The position numbers and the translations under genes are program-made. This document shows positions 15,648 to 23,121 of a stretch of DNA of 53,143 bases, piece by piece. Numbering within the stretch: the first letter of the stretch is position 1; each line of letters starts with the position of its first letter. The notes below the pieces were generated by a model. It saw nothing but the letters and a program-made list of their open reading frames with translations. It ran no database searches and was not told the origin of the DNA. Source of the stretch: UBA1715 sp045600045 (GTDB taxonomy: Bacteria > Bacteroidota > Bacteroidia > Bacteroidales > UBA1715); contig JAZRXD010000091.1 in assembly GCA_045600045.1 (NCBI GenBank), positions 1-53,143 of the forward strand, given 5' to 3'.

Positions 15648-15806
15648 ATGAAACGTACATTTCAGCCTTCTGTAAGAAAAAGAAGAAACAAACACGGATT
15701 TAGAGAAAGAATGGCTACTGCAAACGGTAGAAAAGTGTTGGCTGCACGTAGAGCAAAAGGAAGAAAAAAATTAACTGTATCAGACGAATTCCGTCACAGA
15801 AAATAA
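15648..15806 (+). CDS. rpmH: 50S ribosomal protein L34
   Basis: The product has 52 residues: MKRTFQPSVRKRRNKHGFRE, RMATANGRKVLAARRAKGRK, KLTVSDEFRHRK. It is a very basic protein of the large subunit; the KRTFQPS start and RMATxxGRKVLAARRAKGR core are diagnostic. It is a short gene standing between its own consensus promoter and a strong terminator. Here it is near rsmG but no dnaA, rnpA or parAB is present, so this is not evidence of the replication origin. Confidence 0.98.
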   Translation: MKRTFQPSVRKRRNKHGFRERMATANGRKVLAARRAKGRKKLTVSDEFRHRK

Positions 15807-15837
15807 GACATTTAATTTTATTGAACATATAAAATTT

Positions 15838-15872
15838 TAAAAAGCACATTCTTTTGGGAATGTGCTTTTTTA
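15838..15872. terminator. Bidirectional terminator between rpmH and the oxidoreductase
   Basis: AAAAGCACATTC and GAATGTGCTTTT with a short loop, A-rich on one side and T-rich on the other. It serves rpmH on the plus strand and the convergent gene ending at 15891. Confidence 0.9.
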
Positions 15873-15890
15873 TTATCGGAACCCCTTATT

Positions 15891-16868
15891 CTAATCCATA
15901 GGGAAACGAACGCCCCACTCCTTCCGAAGTTCGTCCATTTGACGCATAATGGCAAGCGTTTCTGAATGTGGCATCATTGGCGATTCGAGTAATCCCAAAT
16001 CCAAACAGCGTTTGCACTCCAACACCTCGTATTCGTAACCATTTATCATATCCACCGGTCGATTGATTTGTTCCACCATCGCATAATTGCGCCAAACATC
16101 TATTTTTTCCGGACAATTCACATTATCAACCCGAATGTAACCTTCCGTTCCACTAATAATTCCCTGACGGTCGTTAAGTGTGAGCGCGCCAGCCTGCAAA
16201 TTTGCCATTCTTCCGTTTGAATAACTCAACGAAATACTTTCCATCATATCCACACCCGTTTCAGAAAGATGGCAATTTGTCACGGTACGTGTAATATCTG
16301 AACCAAAATACATTCTCGCGAAATTAAGGACATATACACCTAAATCGAGCAATGCGCCACCACACAATTCTGGACGAATAATCCGCTCCTTGTCTTCCAT
16401 ATAATAACAAAGCGTGGCTGTCAATACACGAGGTTCACCAATCACACCGCTTTGTAAAATTTCCGAAATTTTGTGTGACATTGGCATAAAACGAGTCCAA
16501 ATAGCTTCTACAAGCAACACCCTCCGTTCATGTGCAAAATCTATCAACGCTTGAGCTTCGCGAACATTAGCAGTAAATGCTTTTTCAACCAAGACTGCTT
16601 TCCCATGCTCAATAGCCAATCGAGCGTGTTGATAATGATGGGAATGAGGCGTAGCAACATACACCAAATCAACATCTTTATCATCAACAAGAGCTTCGTA
16701 ACTATCGTAACTTTTTTGTATTCCGTACATTGCGGCAAATTCTCGAGCTTTTTCTTCTGTTCTCGATGCCACAGCTGAAATTTCAACATCGTGCAATGGA
16801 GCAACAGCTTGCACCATTTTGTGCGCAATCCATCCAGCTCCAATAATTCCAATACGCATTTTGTCCAT
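15891..16868 (-). CDS. Gfo/Idh/MocA-family oxidoreductase
   Basis: The product has 325 residues. The N-terminal Rossmann fold (MRIGIIGAGWIAHKMVQAV, then DLVYVATPHSHHYQHARLAI) binds NAD(P); AVLVEKAFTANVREAQALI holds the conserved Glu-Lys of the family. The C-terminal beta-sheet domain is GGALLDLGVYVLNFARMYFG. The overall form resembles the dihydrodiol dehydrogenase-like branch, which acts on sugars or sugar-like diols; the substrate is unknown. Its ATG shares a base with the stop of the esterase gene (TAATG), so the two are translationally coupled. Confidence 0.9.
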   Translation of the reverse strand: MDKMRIGIIGAGWIAHKMVQAVAPLHDVEISAVASRTEEKAREFAAMYGIQKSYDSYEALVDDKDVDLVYVATPHSHHYQHARLAIEHGKAVLVEKAFTANVREAQALIDFAHERRVLLVEAIWTRFMPMSHKISEILQSGVIGEPRVLTATLCYYMEDKERIIRPELCGGALLDLGVYVLNFARMYFGSDITRTVTNCHLSETGVDMMESISLSYSNGRMANLQAGALTLNDRQGIISGTEGYIRVDNVNCPEKIDVWRNYAMVEQINRPVDMINGYEYEVLECKRCLDLGLLESPMMPHSETLAIMRQMDELRKEWGVRFPMD

Positions 16869-18415
16869 TATTTTGACTGATTTAAACGATAGTTTTTATA
16901 AAAAAACTCAAAGAAATTCATCTGGTCTTGATTTGGCATTTTTATCAATTCAAAACCATTTTGCATATTCATAACTGTTTCTTCACCTTGTTTATATTCT
17001 GCCCAATACGGAAGATTTTTTCCGTTAGGATTTCCCGTTTTTATGAAATTTATCCAATATTGAGGAATGACAGCAGCCATTTGTTGTTCGGTTTCAGTCA
17101 TTGGTCCCCAATTCCATCCATATATAAAAGGCATTTCGGCTACGTGAGTCGCGCCACGAGTATTTTTCAAAATACTATTTTGCGACTGTTGAGCGAAATA
17201 ATACATATAAACATTTCCATTGCCTGTCTTTGTCTGCAAGTTTGCCCAAGCGTAGGTATTCCAACCAAACGACCGATCTCTAAACATATCTTGAATCGCA
17301 TACAAAGCTTCTTGATCATTTTGGGCTGGATATGTATCAAAAAAAGCATTAGCCCATTCTCCAAATTGTTCTTGTCCTATTTTTCTATATTGTTCCAATG
17401 TCATTTCGTTACAAAAAAGACTGCCTTCATCACTATTGAAACCTATCAACACATTCACATCGTTATACCTACCCTGCTCATACAATGCATATTGATCGCC
17501 AACAATAGCATTACCATCAACTACAGGCCAAAATGTTTTATACTTTGTGCTATCGAGAATAATTTGCGGATGTATATTTCTCATTGCTTTTATATTCTTG
17601 GCATCCAATGTGTTTTGGAAATCAACACCAACAGTTTCCGCAGCTTTGCATGTACGAAAATTGCTTATACCATTATATGACTGTTCCGCAACAGGTGCGA
17701 AATTTCCACCACTTTCGCTTATAGCTCCGCAAAACAAACCTTTACATAACGGAGAAGCACAAAGCATACTTACAGAATATCCTCCCGCCGACTCTCCACA
17801 AATTGTTACTTTTTGAGGATCGCCACCAAACGCTGATATATTATTATGAATCCATTGCAAAGCAAGAATTTGATCGTATAAACCATAATTCCCGGAAATT
17901 TTATTTTTCGATTCCTTACTTAAATCCGGATGAGCCATAAATCCAAGTGCACCAAGACGATACTCTATGCCAACATAAACAATACCTTCTCGTACAAAAC
18001 TATCCATCGTTCCAGCGTACGAACCTGTTGAAAATCCACCACCATGAATCATTACAAAAACCGGCAATTTTTCGTCTTTCGTTTTTGCAGGAGTTTGAAC
18101 ACTCAAAAACAAACAATCTTCGCTACATTCCGAAGTAACGCCTTGATTCGGATCTTTATGTTGATAAGGACAATTACCCCAATCAGGAGCTTTATACACA
18201 ATATTTCCCCAAGGCTTTTTCGGTATAGGTTGTTTCCAACGTAACTCACCAACAGGAGCTTCGGCATACGGAATCGCCTTATATAAAACATAGCCATCGC
18301 ATTGTTCTCCAGCAATAATTCCTTGTTCAATTTTCGTTTCTATAATTTGTGCACTCGCAGCGAAACCTGTGGTACAAATCGCTGTTGAGACAAATATTTT
18401 TTTCAAAAGATTCAT
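16868..18415 (-). CDS. Secreted type-B carboxylesterase
   Basis: I start it at the ATG at 18415, where MNLLKKIFVSTAICTTGFAA begins a signal peptide (cleavage near SAQ); the frame stays open to 18550 but that overlaps the upstream gene. The mature protein (515 residues in all) is a type-B carboxylesterase/lipase alpha/beta hydrolase: AIPYAEAPVGELRWKQP, the Cys-loop SEDCLFLSVQTP, oxyanion loop VMIHGGGFSTGSY, and the nucleophile Ser in TICGESAGGYSVSM. FNSDEGSLF carries the acidic residue and NTRGATHVAEMPFIYG the catalytic His. Such enzymes hydrolyse ester bonds; in fibre degraders they can remove acyl groups from glycans. It is the middle gene of a three-gene operon. Confidence 0.9.
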   Translation of the reverse strand: MNLLKKIFVSTAICTTGFAASAQIIETKIEQGIIAGEQCDGYVLYKAIPYAEAPVGELRWKQPIPKKPWGNIVYKAPDWGNCPYQHKDPNQGVTSECSEDCLFLSVQTPAKTKDEKLPVFVMIHGGGFSTGSYAGTMDSFVREGIVYVGIEYRLGALGFMAHPDLSKESKNKISGNYGLYDQILALQWIHNNISAFGGDPQKVTICGESAGGYSVSMLCASPLCKGLFCGAISESGGNFAPVAEQSYNGISNFRTCKAAETVGVDFQNTLDAKNIKAMRNIHPQIILDSTKYKTFWPVVDGNAIVGDQYALYEQGRYNDVNVLIGFNSDEGSLFCNEMTLEQYRKIGQEQFGEWANAFFDTYPAQNDQEALYAIQDMFRDRSFGWNTYAWANLQTKTGNGNVYMYYFAQQSQNSILKNTRGATHVAEMPFIYGWNWGPMTETEQQMAAVIPQYWINFIKTGNPNGKNLPYWAEYKQGEETVMNMQNGFELIKMPNQDQMNFFEFFYKNYRLNQSK

Positions 18416-18431
18416 CATGTATTGTATTAAT

Positions 18432-18647
18432 TCATTTTTGTAGGGATGAGACTCCCGACGTATCAGATGAAATTTGTAAAGAATCAACTTTGCAGGACGT
18501 TTCCTCCTGTTGCACCGTTTCTGTTTTACTCCACGGCAACGCAACAACAATAAGAACTACCACAAACAACAACGACAAAATCATTATTGTTACGGCACTT
18601 TTAACTCGTTCTTTCCGTTTTCTTTTTTTGATAGAAGTAAAAACCAT
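18432..18647 (-). CDS. Small single-pass membrane protein, function unknown
   Basis: The product has 71 residues starting MVFTSIKKRKRKERVKS, a strongly basic cytoplasmic tail, then one membrane helix (AVTIMILSLLFVVVLIVVAL), then a hydrophilic outer tail rich in Ser, Thr, Gln. The orientation fits the positive-inside rule. The ATG at 18647 was chosen over an upstream one (18713) because a -7 box at 18663-18670 lies between them. It is 16 bases ahead of the esterase start, so it heads that operon. I do not recognise the family. Confidence 0.55.
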   Translation of the reverse strand: MVFTSIKKRKRKERVKSAVTIMILSLLFVVVLIVVALPWSKTETVQQEETSCKVDSLQISSDTSGVSSLQK

Positions 18648-18662
18648 AGACACATCTTTTTT

Positions 18663-18670
18663 CAAAGATA
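18663..18670 (-). promoter_or_regulatory. -7 promoter box (TATCTTTG) of the esterase operon
   Basis: Read on the minus strand this is TATCTTTG, matching TAnnTTTG, 15 bases before the ATG at 18647. The upstream TTTG (18680-18683) is too close for a standard -33, so the call is moderate. Confidence 0.45.
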
Positions 18671-18720
18671 TGCTTTTTTCAAATACAATAATTCGTTGTT
18701 TTTCTATGAACAAGTATATA

Positions 18721-18757
18721 AAAACAAAATCGGCGAAACCTTTCGATTTCGCCGATT
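18721..18757 (-). terminator. Terminator of the GH94 gene
   Basis: AATCGGCGAAA and TTTCGCCGATT form an 11-base perfect stem, with T-rich DNA following on the minus strand. It isolates the phosphorylase gene from the esterase operon. Confidence 0.9.
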
Positions 18758-18778
18758 CTCTATCATTCTAAAATCGTA

Positions 18779-21163
18779 TTATCCCATTACAACTTCTACA
18801 GTGTTTTGAGCTTTGATTTTACTCATTGGAATTTTGTTTCCTTTTACCTTCTCGCCGTTGATTGTGATTGATTTAACACCTTTTTGAACGCCTTTTGGAT
18901 TCTTCACTGTGATATCAAGCATTTTACCACGGAAACGACGTGTCATGCCGAAATCTTTCCATGATTTTGGAACACATGGATCGATAATCAAACCATCATA
19001 ATCAGGTTGAACACCCATAATGTGGTTTGTCGCAGCATAATAAGACCACGTTGCTGCACCTGTCAACCAAGGCAAACGAGATGAACCGAAACGTGAGTTG
19101 AATTTACTATTTGTTGATTGAGCATAAACGTATGGTTCAATTTCACGGATTTCAGCTTTAGTATTGTAAGCTGCCGGCATATAAGCACGGAAATATTTGT
19201 AAGCATTTTCACCATTTCCACGCAAAGTTTCAGCAATTACAATCCATCCTTGTGGGTGTTGGAAAATAGCACCATTTTCCTTCATACCAGGAATGAACAA
19301 TGGAGCTTTGATTGCAGAAAGGTCTGTTTTAATATATGGTTTTGTTACCAACATAACACCGTGTTCTGTTGCCAATTTCTTGTTAACGGAATTCAAAACA
19401 ACATCAGCACGTTTACCAGTTGCATAACCACTGTAAACTGACCATGATTGTGGATTCAACCAAATTTGACCTTCGGCTGATTTCTTAGAACCATAAACTT
19501 CACCAGCTTCGTTGTATGCACGTACGAACCATTCGCCGTCCCAAGCATATTTTTCGATAGCTACATCAAGTTTTTCCATTTCTTTATTTGCCCATTCAAC
19601 TTCCTTAGGCATAGACTTCATTTCGCAAATTTCTGCGTAAGTCTTCAACGCATAACGCAATTGGAATGCGACGAAAGTAGTTTCACCTTTTTGACCAAGT
19701 ACCAAGCAGTCGTTCCAGTCAGCTTTCAAACCGCAAGGAAGACCATGAGCACCTTCTCTTTCAAGGTTGAATTCAATTGCACGACGCAAGTGACCAAGAA
19801 CTGTAGCCTCACCCTTATCAGAGAAAGGAAGTACCTTATCGTAGAATTTCAAATCGCCAGTTTCCTTAACGTATGCTGGAATTGTGTTGAACAACCACAT
19901 ACAGTCATCTGAACGATAATCTTCGTCTGCTGTTTTTGGCATCTTACCTGGAGTGTGGTCGAATGGTTTAACAACCGGCATTGCACCACCGTTAGATTCC
20001 TGACCTGTAATCATTAATTCCAAACGTTCAGTAACTTCTTTGGTAATTACAGGAAGTACACCCAACATATCTTGAACTGTATCACGGTAGCCAAGACCAT
20101 CACGTTCACCACTGTAAACCAAACTTGCAGCACGGCTCCAAGAATATGTCATCAAACAGTTGAATGGACTCCACATATTGATTTGGCTGTTAAATTCAGC
20201 ATCAGGAGTCTTAACTGTCATTCCTTGAATACGATTGTGCCAGTATTCAACCAATTTGTTGAATTCTTTTTCTGCAACTGCATACGAAGGGATTTCTTTT
20301 TGTGCTTTTTTACCTTGTTTTGAACCTTGGCCGATACCCATAATTACGACAAATTCTTTTGATTCGCCAGCTTTCAATGTAATATCTGACTGCAATGTAC
20401 CACAACCATTGTCACCTTCCGCCAAAGAACCATTACATTTTCCTTGTTCAACTACAAGAGGATTGTTGTATGAACGATAAGGACCGATAAATTTCTCGCG
20501 GTCAGTATCGAAACCAGTAACTTCGGAACCAACCATAGTAATGAATGTATTCTTTTGACCAGCATCGATTCTGTCTTCAATGTCCAAATGAGGGTTGATA
20601 CAGTGATTGATGATTCCGTCTTTGAAAGACATCTTCATAATATATTGAGTATATTGAAGATTGATCAAATCCATCCACAATTGCCAGTGGCTTGCATATT
20701 CAACGTATGTGAACACGCTCAAATTACGAGTTTTCTTACTATTGTTAGTAAGTTTCACCATCCAACATTCGTATTGTTTGCCTAGTGGCACGAAATACGT
20801 TGATTTCATTACAATGTCGGAATATTTTGATTCAATGATAGAATATGCACTACCATGACGACAGGTTGTTTCGTATTCTTTCAACGATTTGCTTACTGGT
20901 TGCCAAGCTGTGCTCCAGTAATCTTTGCTGTCGTTATCGCGAACATACACATAACGGCCCGGTTGATCCATTGGAATCGTATTTGGGCGGAAACGCATGA
21001 AACGACCTTGAGCTGCGGATTTGTAGAAACTATAACCACCAGCATTGTTTGTAATCAATGCGCCATAGTTCACATCACCTAAATAGTTACTCCAAGAACG
21101 AGGAGTGTCAGGACGAGTCACAACGTACTCTTTCCTTTCGTCATCAAAATATCCGTACTGCAT
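18779..21163 (-). CDS. GH94 glycoside phosphorylase (cellobiose phosphorylase-like)
   Basis: The product has 794 residues with no signal peptide, so it is cytosolic. GH94 enzymes split beta-linked disaccharides with phosphate, giving a sugar 1-phosphate and saving ATP. N-terminal beta-sandwich: MQYGYFDDERKEYVVTRPDT, NNAGGYSFYKSAAQGRFMRF. Catalytic (alpha/alpha)6 barrel: SGERDGLGYRDTVQDMLG for phosphate and substrate binding, and the general-acid Asp482 in LKADWNDCLVLGQKGE. The C-terminal half includes PLFIPGMKENGAIFQHPQGW. The substrate (cellobiose, chitobiose or another beta-disaccharide) cannot be fixed from sequence; DWNDC instead of the more usual DWNDG or DWNDA suggests a distinct subgroup. 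It has its own consensus promoter and terminator. Confidence 0.9.
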   Translation of the reverse strand: MQYGYFDDERKEYVVTRPDTPRSWSNYLGDVNYGALITNNAGGYSFYKSAAQGRFMRFRPNTIPMDQPGRYVYVRDNDSKDYWSTAWQPVSKSLKEYETTCRHGSAYSIIESKYSDIVMKSTYFVPLGKQYECWMVKLTNNSKKTRNLSVFTYVEYASHWQLWMDLINLQYTQYIMKMSFKDGIINHCINPHLDIEDRIDAGQKNTFITMVGSEVTGFDTDREKFIGPYRSYNNPLVVEQGKCNGSLAEGDNGCGTLQSDITLKAGESKEFVVIMGIGQGSKQGKKAQKEIPSYAVAEKEFNKLVEYWHNRIQGMTVKTPDAEFNSQINMWSPFNCLMTYSWSRAASLVYSGERDGLGYRDTVQDMLGVLPVITKEVTERLELMITGQESNGGAMPVVKPFDHTPGKMPKTADEDYRSDDCMWLFNTIPAYVKETGDLKFYDKVLPFSDKGEATVLGHLRRAIEFNLEREGAHGLPCGLKADWNDCLVLGQKGETTFVAFQLRYALKTYAEICEMKSMPKEVEWANKEMEKLDVAIEKYAWDGEWFVRAYNEAGEVYGSKKSAEGQIWLNPQSWSVYSGYATGKRADVVLNSVNKKLATEHGVMLVTKPYIKTDLSAIKAPLFIPGMKENGAIFQHPQGWIVIAETLRGNGENAYKYFRAYMPAAYNTKAEIREIEPYVYAQSTNSKFNSRFGSSRLPWLTGAATWSYYAATNHIMGVQPDYDGLIIDPCVPKSWKDFGMTRRFRGKMLDITVKNPKGVQKGVKSITINGEKVKGNKIPMSKIKAQNTVEVVMG

Positions 21164-21203
21164 AGAGTTTTATGTATTAGAATTAACGTTTATAAAAAGT
21201 TCA

Positions 21204-21234
21204 CAAATTTATCAATAATTTGTATTTCTTCAAA
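21204..21234 (-). promoter_or_regulatory. Consensus Bacteroidota promoter of the GH94 gene
   Basis: On the minus strand: TTTG (21231-21234), a 19-base spacer, TAAATTTG (21204-21211). This is an exact match to the phylum consensus, about 40 bases ahead of the ATG. Confidence 0.85.
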
Positions 21235-21280
21235 ACAAGAAGCAACCAAGTTCCAAAATTATTTTCGGTTAATATCTTTA

Positions 21281-21312
21281 TTTGTAAAAGAAATGCCTAA
21301 ATATTACTTTTG
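21281..21312 (+). promoter_or_regulatory. Promoter of the nucleoid-associated protein gene
   Basis: TTTG (21281-21284), a 20-base spacer, TACTTTTG (21305-21312). It rules out the frame-open start at 21293 and points to the ATG at 21335, leaving a leader of about 15 bases. It is divergent from the GH94 promoter, with only about 46 bases between the two -33 elements. Confidence 0.8.
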
Positions 21313-21334
21313 CTCGTTTTCAATTCATATAAAA

Positions 21335-22378
21335 ATGATAGATATTTCTCAAGCTACAATCGAATCAATCGTGATTCACAAAATAGGCTGCAAAGCTGCC
21401 GAAAACAACGATGCTCGTCGCGACAATTTTTATTCTAAACACGAAATCCAATTCCTCGACGAACAAACCCAAGCTGTTTTGAAAGGATATTTTTCGTTGG
21501 CACTCAAATCGCCCGACATATATAAATTCAGAGAAAGCAACAGCGCTGTACAAAGCGAAGCAACACGCATTTTCGAACAAAAAGCCAATCTATACAATTC
21601 ATCAATCCAAATGGCAGAAAAACTCTACAATGTGCTCGATGAAAACGACGAAACGATGAGCGAATTCTACGTGGTTTACTTTTCAAATTGCCAAATCGAC
21701 GTTGAAACGGTTGATGCCGTAGGTATTTTCAAATCCGAATCGAAAGATATTTTCCTACGAATTCTGCAAAACGACAACGAAGTGAATTTTCAAGTTGAAG
21801 ATGGTATCAGCATAAAGAAACTCGACAAAGGCTGCATTATTTTTAATGTGGAACCAGAATCTGGCTACATCCTAAAAATCCAAGACAATCAAAAATCTGG
21901 AAACATTTATTGGTGCGACGAATTCCTTGAAGCAAAAGTTCTTGAAAATGAATATTTTAACACAGAATCTTTTCTAAAAATCTGCAAAGAATTCAATGAC
22001 GAAGTCCTTGCAACAAATGAATCGGTAAAAAACGAAGACAGAGTAAAATTCCTTCAATCATCGCTGAATTATTTCCAGACGAACGAAACATTCAACGAAA
22101 ATCAATTCAAACAAGAAACAATCGGAAATCCCGAAGTTATCGAAGCATTCGACAATTTTACGCAACGATATCGCAATCAATTTGATGTGGAAGCACCTTC
22201 TTCTTTCGGCATTGACGAATTGGCGGTAAAAAAATCGAAAAAGTATTTGAAAAGCGTGATTAAATTGGACAAAAACTTCCATATTTACGTTCACTCCCGT
22301 CCCGAATTTCTTGAACGTGGCTACGACGAGAACCGAGGAAAAAGTTATTATAAAGTATTCTTTGAAGTAGAAAGTTAA
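21335..22378 (+). CDS. Nucleoid-associated protein, NdpA/YejK-like
   Basis: The product has 347 residues from the ATG at 21335 (MIDISQATIESIVIHKIGCK), which the promoter position favours. The family (PF04245) in proteobacteria is nucleoid-associated; the role in Bacteroidota is not worked out. Features: EFYVVYFSNCQIDVETVDAV, VGIFKSESKDIFL, NIYWCDEFLEAKV, and the C-terminal KKYLKSVIKLDKNFHIYVHS with ERGYDENRGKSYYKVFFEVE. There is no signal peptide. It may share some transcription with the lipoprotein gene beginning 50 bases later, which also has its own -7 box. Confidence 0.85.
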   Translation: MIDISQATIESIVIHKIGCKAAENNDARRDNFYSKHEIQFLDEQTQAVLKGYFSLALKSPDIYKFRESNSAVQSEATRIFEQKANLYNSSIQMAEKLYNVLDENDETMSEFYVVYFSNCQIDVETVDAVGIFKSESKDIFLRILQNDNEVNFQVEDGISIKKLDKGCIIFNVEPESGYILKIQDNQKSGNIYWCDEFLEAKVLENEYFNTESFLKICKEFNDEVLATNESVKNEDRVKFLQSSLNYFQTNETFNENQFKQETIGNPEVIEAFDNFTQRYRNQFDVEAPSSFGIDELAVKKSKKYLKSVIKLDKNFHIYVHSRPEFLERGYDENRGKSYYKVFFEVES

Positions 22379-22393
22379 TTCAAGATATTTAAT

Positions 22394-22401
22394 TACCTTT
22401 G
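22394..22401 (+). promoter_or_regulatory. -7 promoter box (TACCTTTG) before the lipoprotein-ftsK unit
   Basis: A perfect TAnnTTTG lies 27 bases ahead of the ATG at 22429. It overlaps the frame-open start at 22399, excluding that start. Confidence 0.55.
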
Positions 22402-22428
22402 CAAGGATTATACGAGGTGAGTTTAAAG

Positions 22429-23121
22429 ATGTTAAACAAACGAATATTGGTGTGGTCATTAGCTGTGACGACATTATTTGTGTTGTGTGCTTCATGCAAA
22501 AGAGGCACAAACGAAGGTACGCTTACCTATAAAATCGAATTCAACGAACAGGAAAAAGCCGAACGAAGCATCATCGGACTTCTTCCCGAAACAATGAAAT
22601 ATTACTACAAAAAATCCAGTTCTTCAATGGAAATCAGTGCTTTCGGAATGTTTAGAACAGCTTACATTTCAAACGCACAAACAAAAACAAACCACGTTCT
22701 CTTCTACTTTATGCCGAAAAAATATACCTGCGGTGCAAAATTCGGAGAAAAGATGATTGGCTTCGACCCAATGCCAGGAATCATTCTCACACCAACTAAT
22801 GAAGAGAAAGACATACTCGGCTTGACAGCCCATAAAGTTCATGTATCTTTTGAAGACAAAACGAAAGATGAATTCGACATTTGGTACACAAAAGACCTGA
22901 AAGTACACGATCCAAACTGGCACACTCCATATAAAGAAATCGACGGAGTTTTGCTCGATTACAGAATCGCTTTAAAAGGCATATCCATGCATATCACTTT
23001 AAGCGAAATCTCTGATTTGGAAATTGATGATGCAAAATTAACGGTTCCCGATGATTTTGTAAAAGTTGACGTAGATTCAATGAATACAATATTCGACGAA
23101 TATCTAAAAATGGAATTTTAA
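22429..23121 (+). CDS. Lipoprotein of unknown function ahead of ftsK
   Basis: The product has 230 residues. MLNKRILVWSLAVTTLFVLC then ASCKRG gives a lipoprotein signal with Cys near residue 23. The mature part is beta-rich: GTLTYKIEFNEQEKAERSII, KYYYKKSSSSMEISAFGMFR, ILGLTAHKVHVSFEDKTKDE, FDIWYTKDL. The alternation and the G-L-x-A-x-K-V motif recall DUF4412/GLPGLI-type periplasmic or outer-membrane proteins, but I cannot assign it firmly. Its stop shares a base with the ftsK ATG (TAATG), so it is translationally coupled to ftsK and followed by a LolA-like gene. A link to envelope work is an inference from this context. Confidence 0.7.
   Translation: MLNKRILVWSLAVTTLFVLCASCKRGTNEGTLTYKIEFNEQEKAERSIIGLLPETMKYYYKKSSSSMEISAFGMFRTAYISNAQTKTNHVLFYFMPKKYTCGAKFGEKMIGFDPMPGIILTPTNEEKDILGLTAHKVHVSFEDKTKDEFDIWYTKDLKVHDPNWHTPYKEIDGVLLDYRIALKGISMHITLSEISDLEIDDAKLTVPDDFVKVDVDSMNTIFDEYLKMEF

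Noticed and set aside
14927..15806. Replication origin suggested by rsmG and rpmH
   Set aside because: No dnaA, dnaN, rnpA or parAB genes and no cluster of DnaA boxes are present; rsmG and rpmH are separated from the origin in many Bacteroidota.
16928..17680. 250-codon plus-strand frame opposite the carboxylesterase
   Set aside because: It is the antisense shadow of a well-supported enzyme gene, with no domain, signal or start support.
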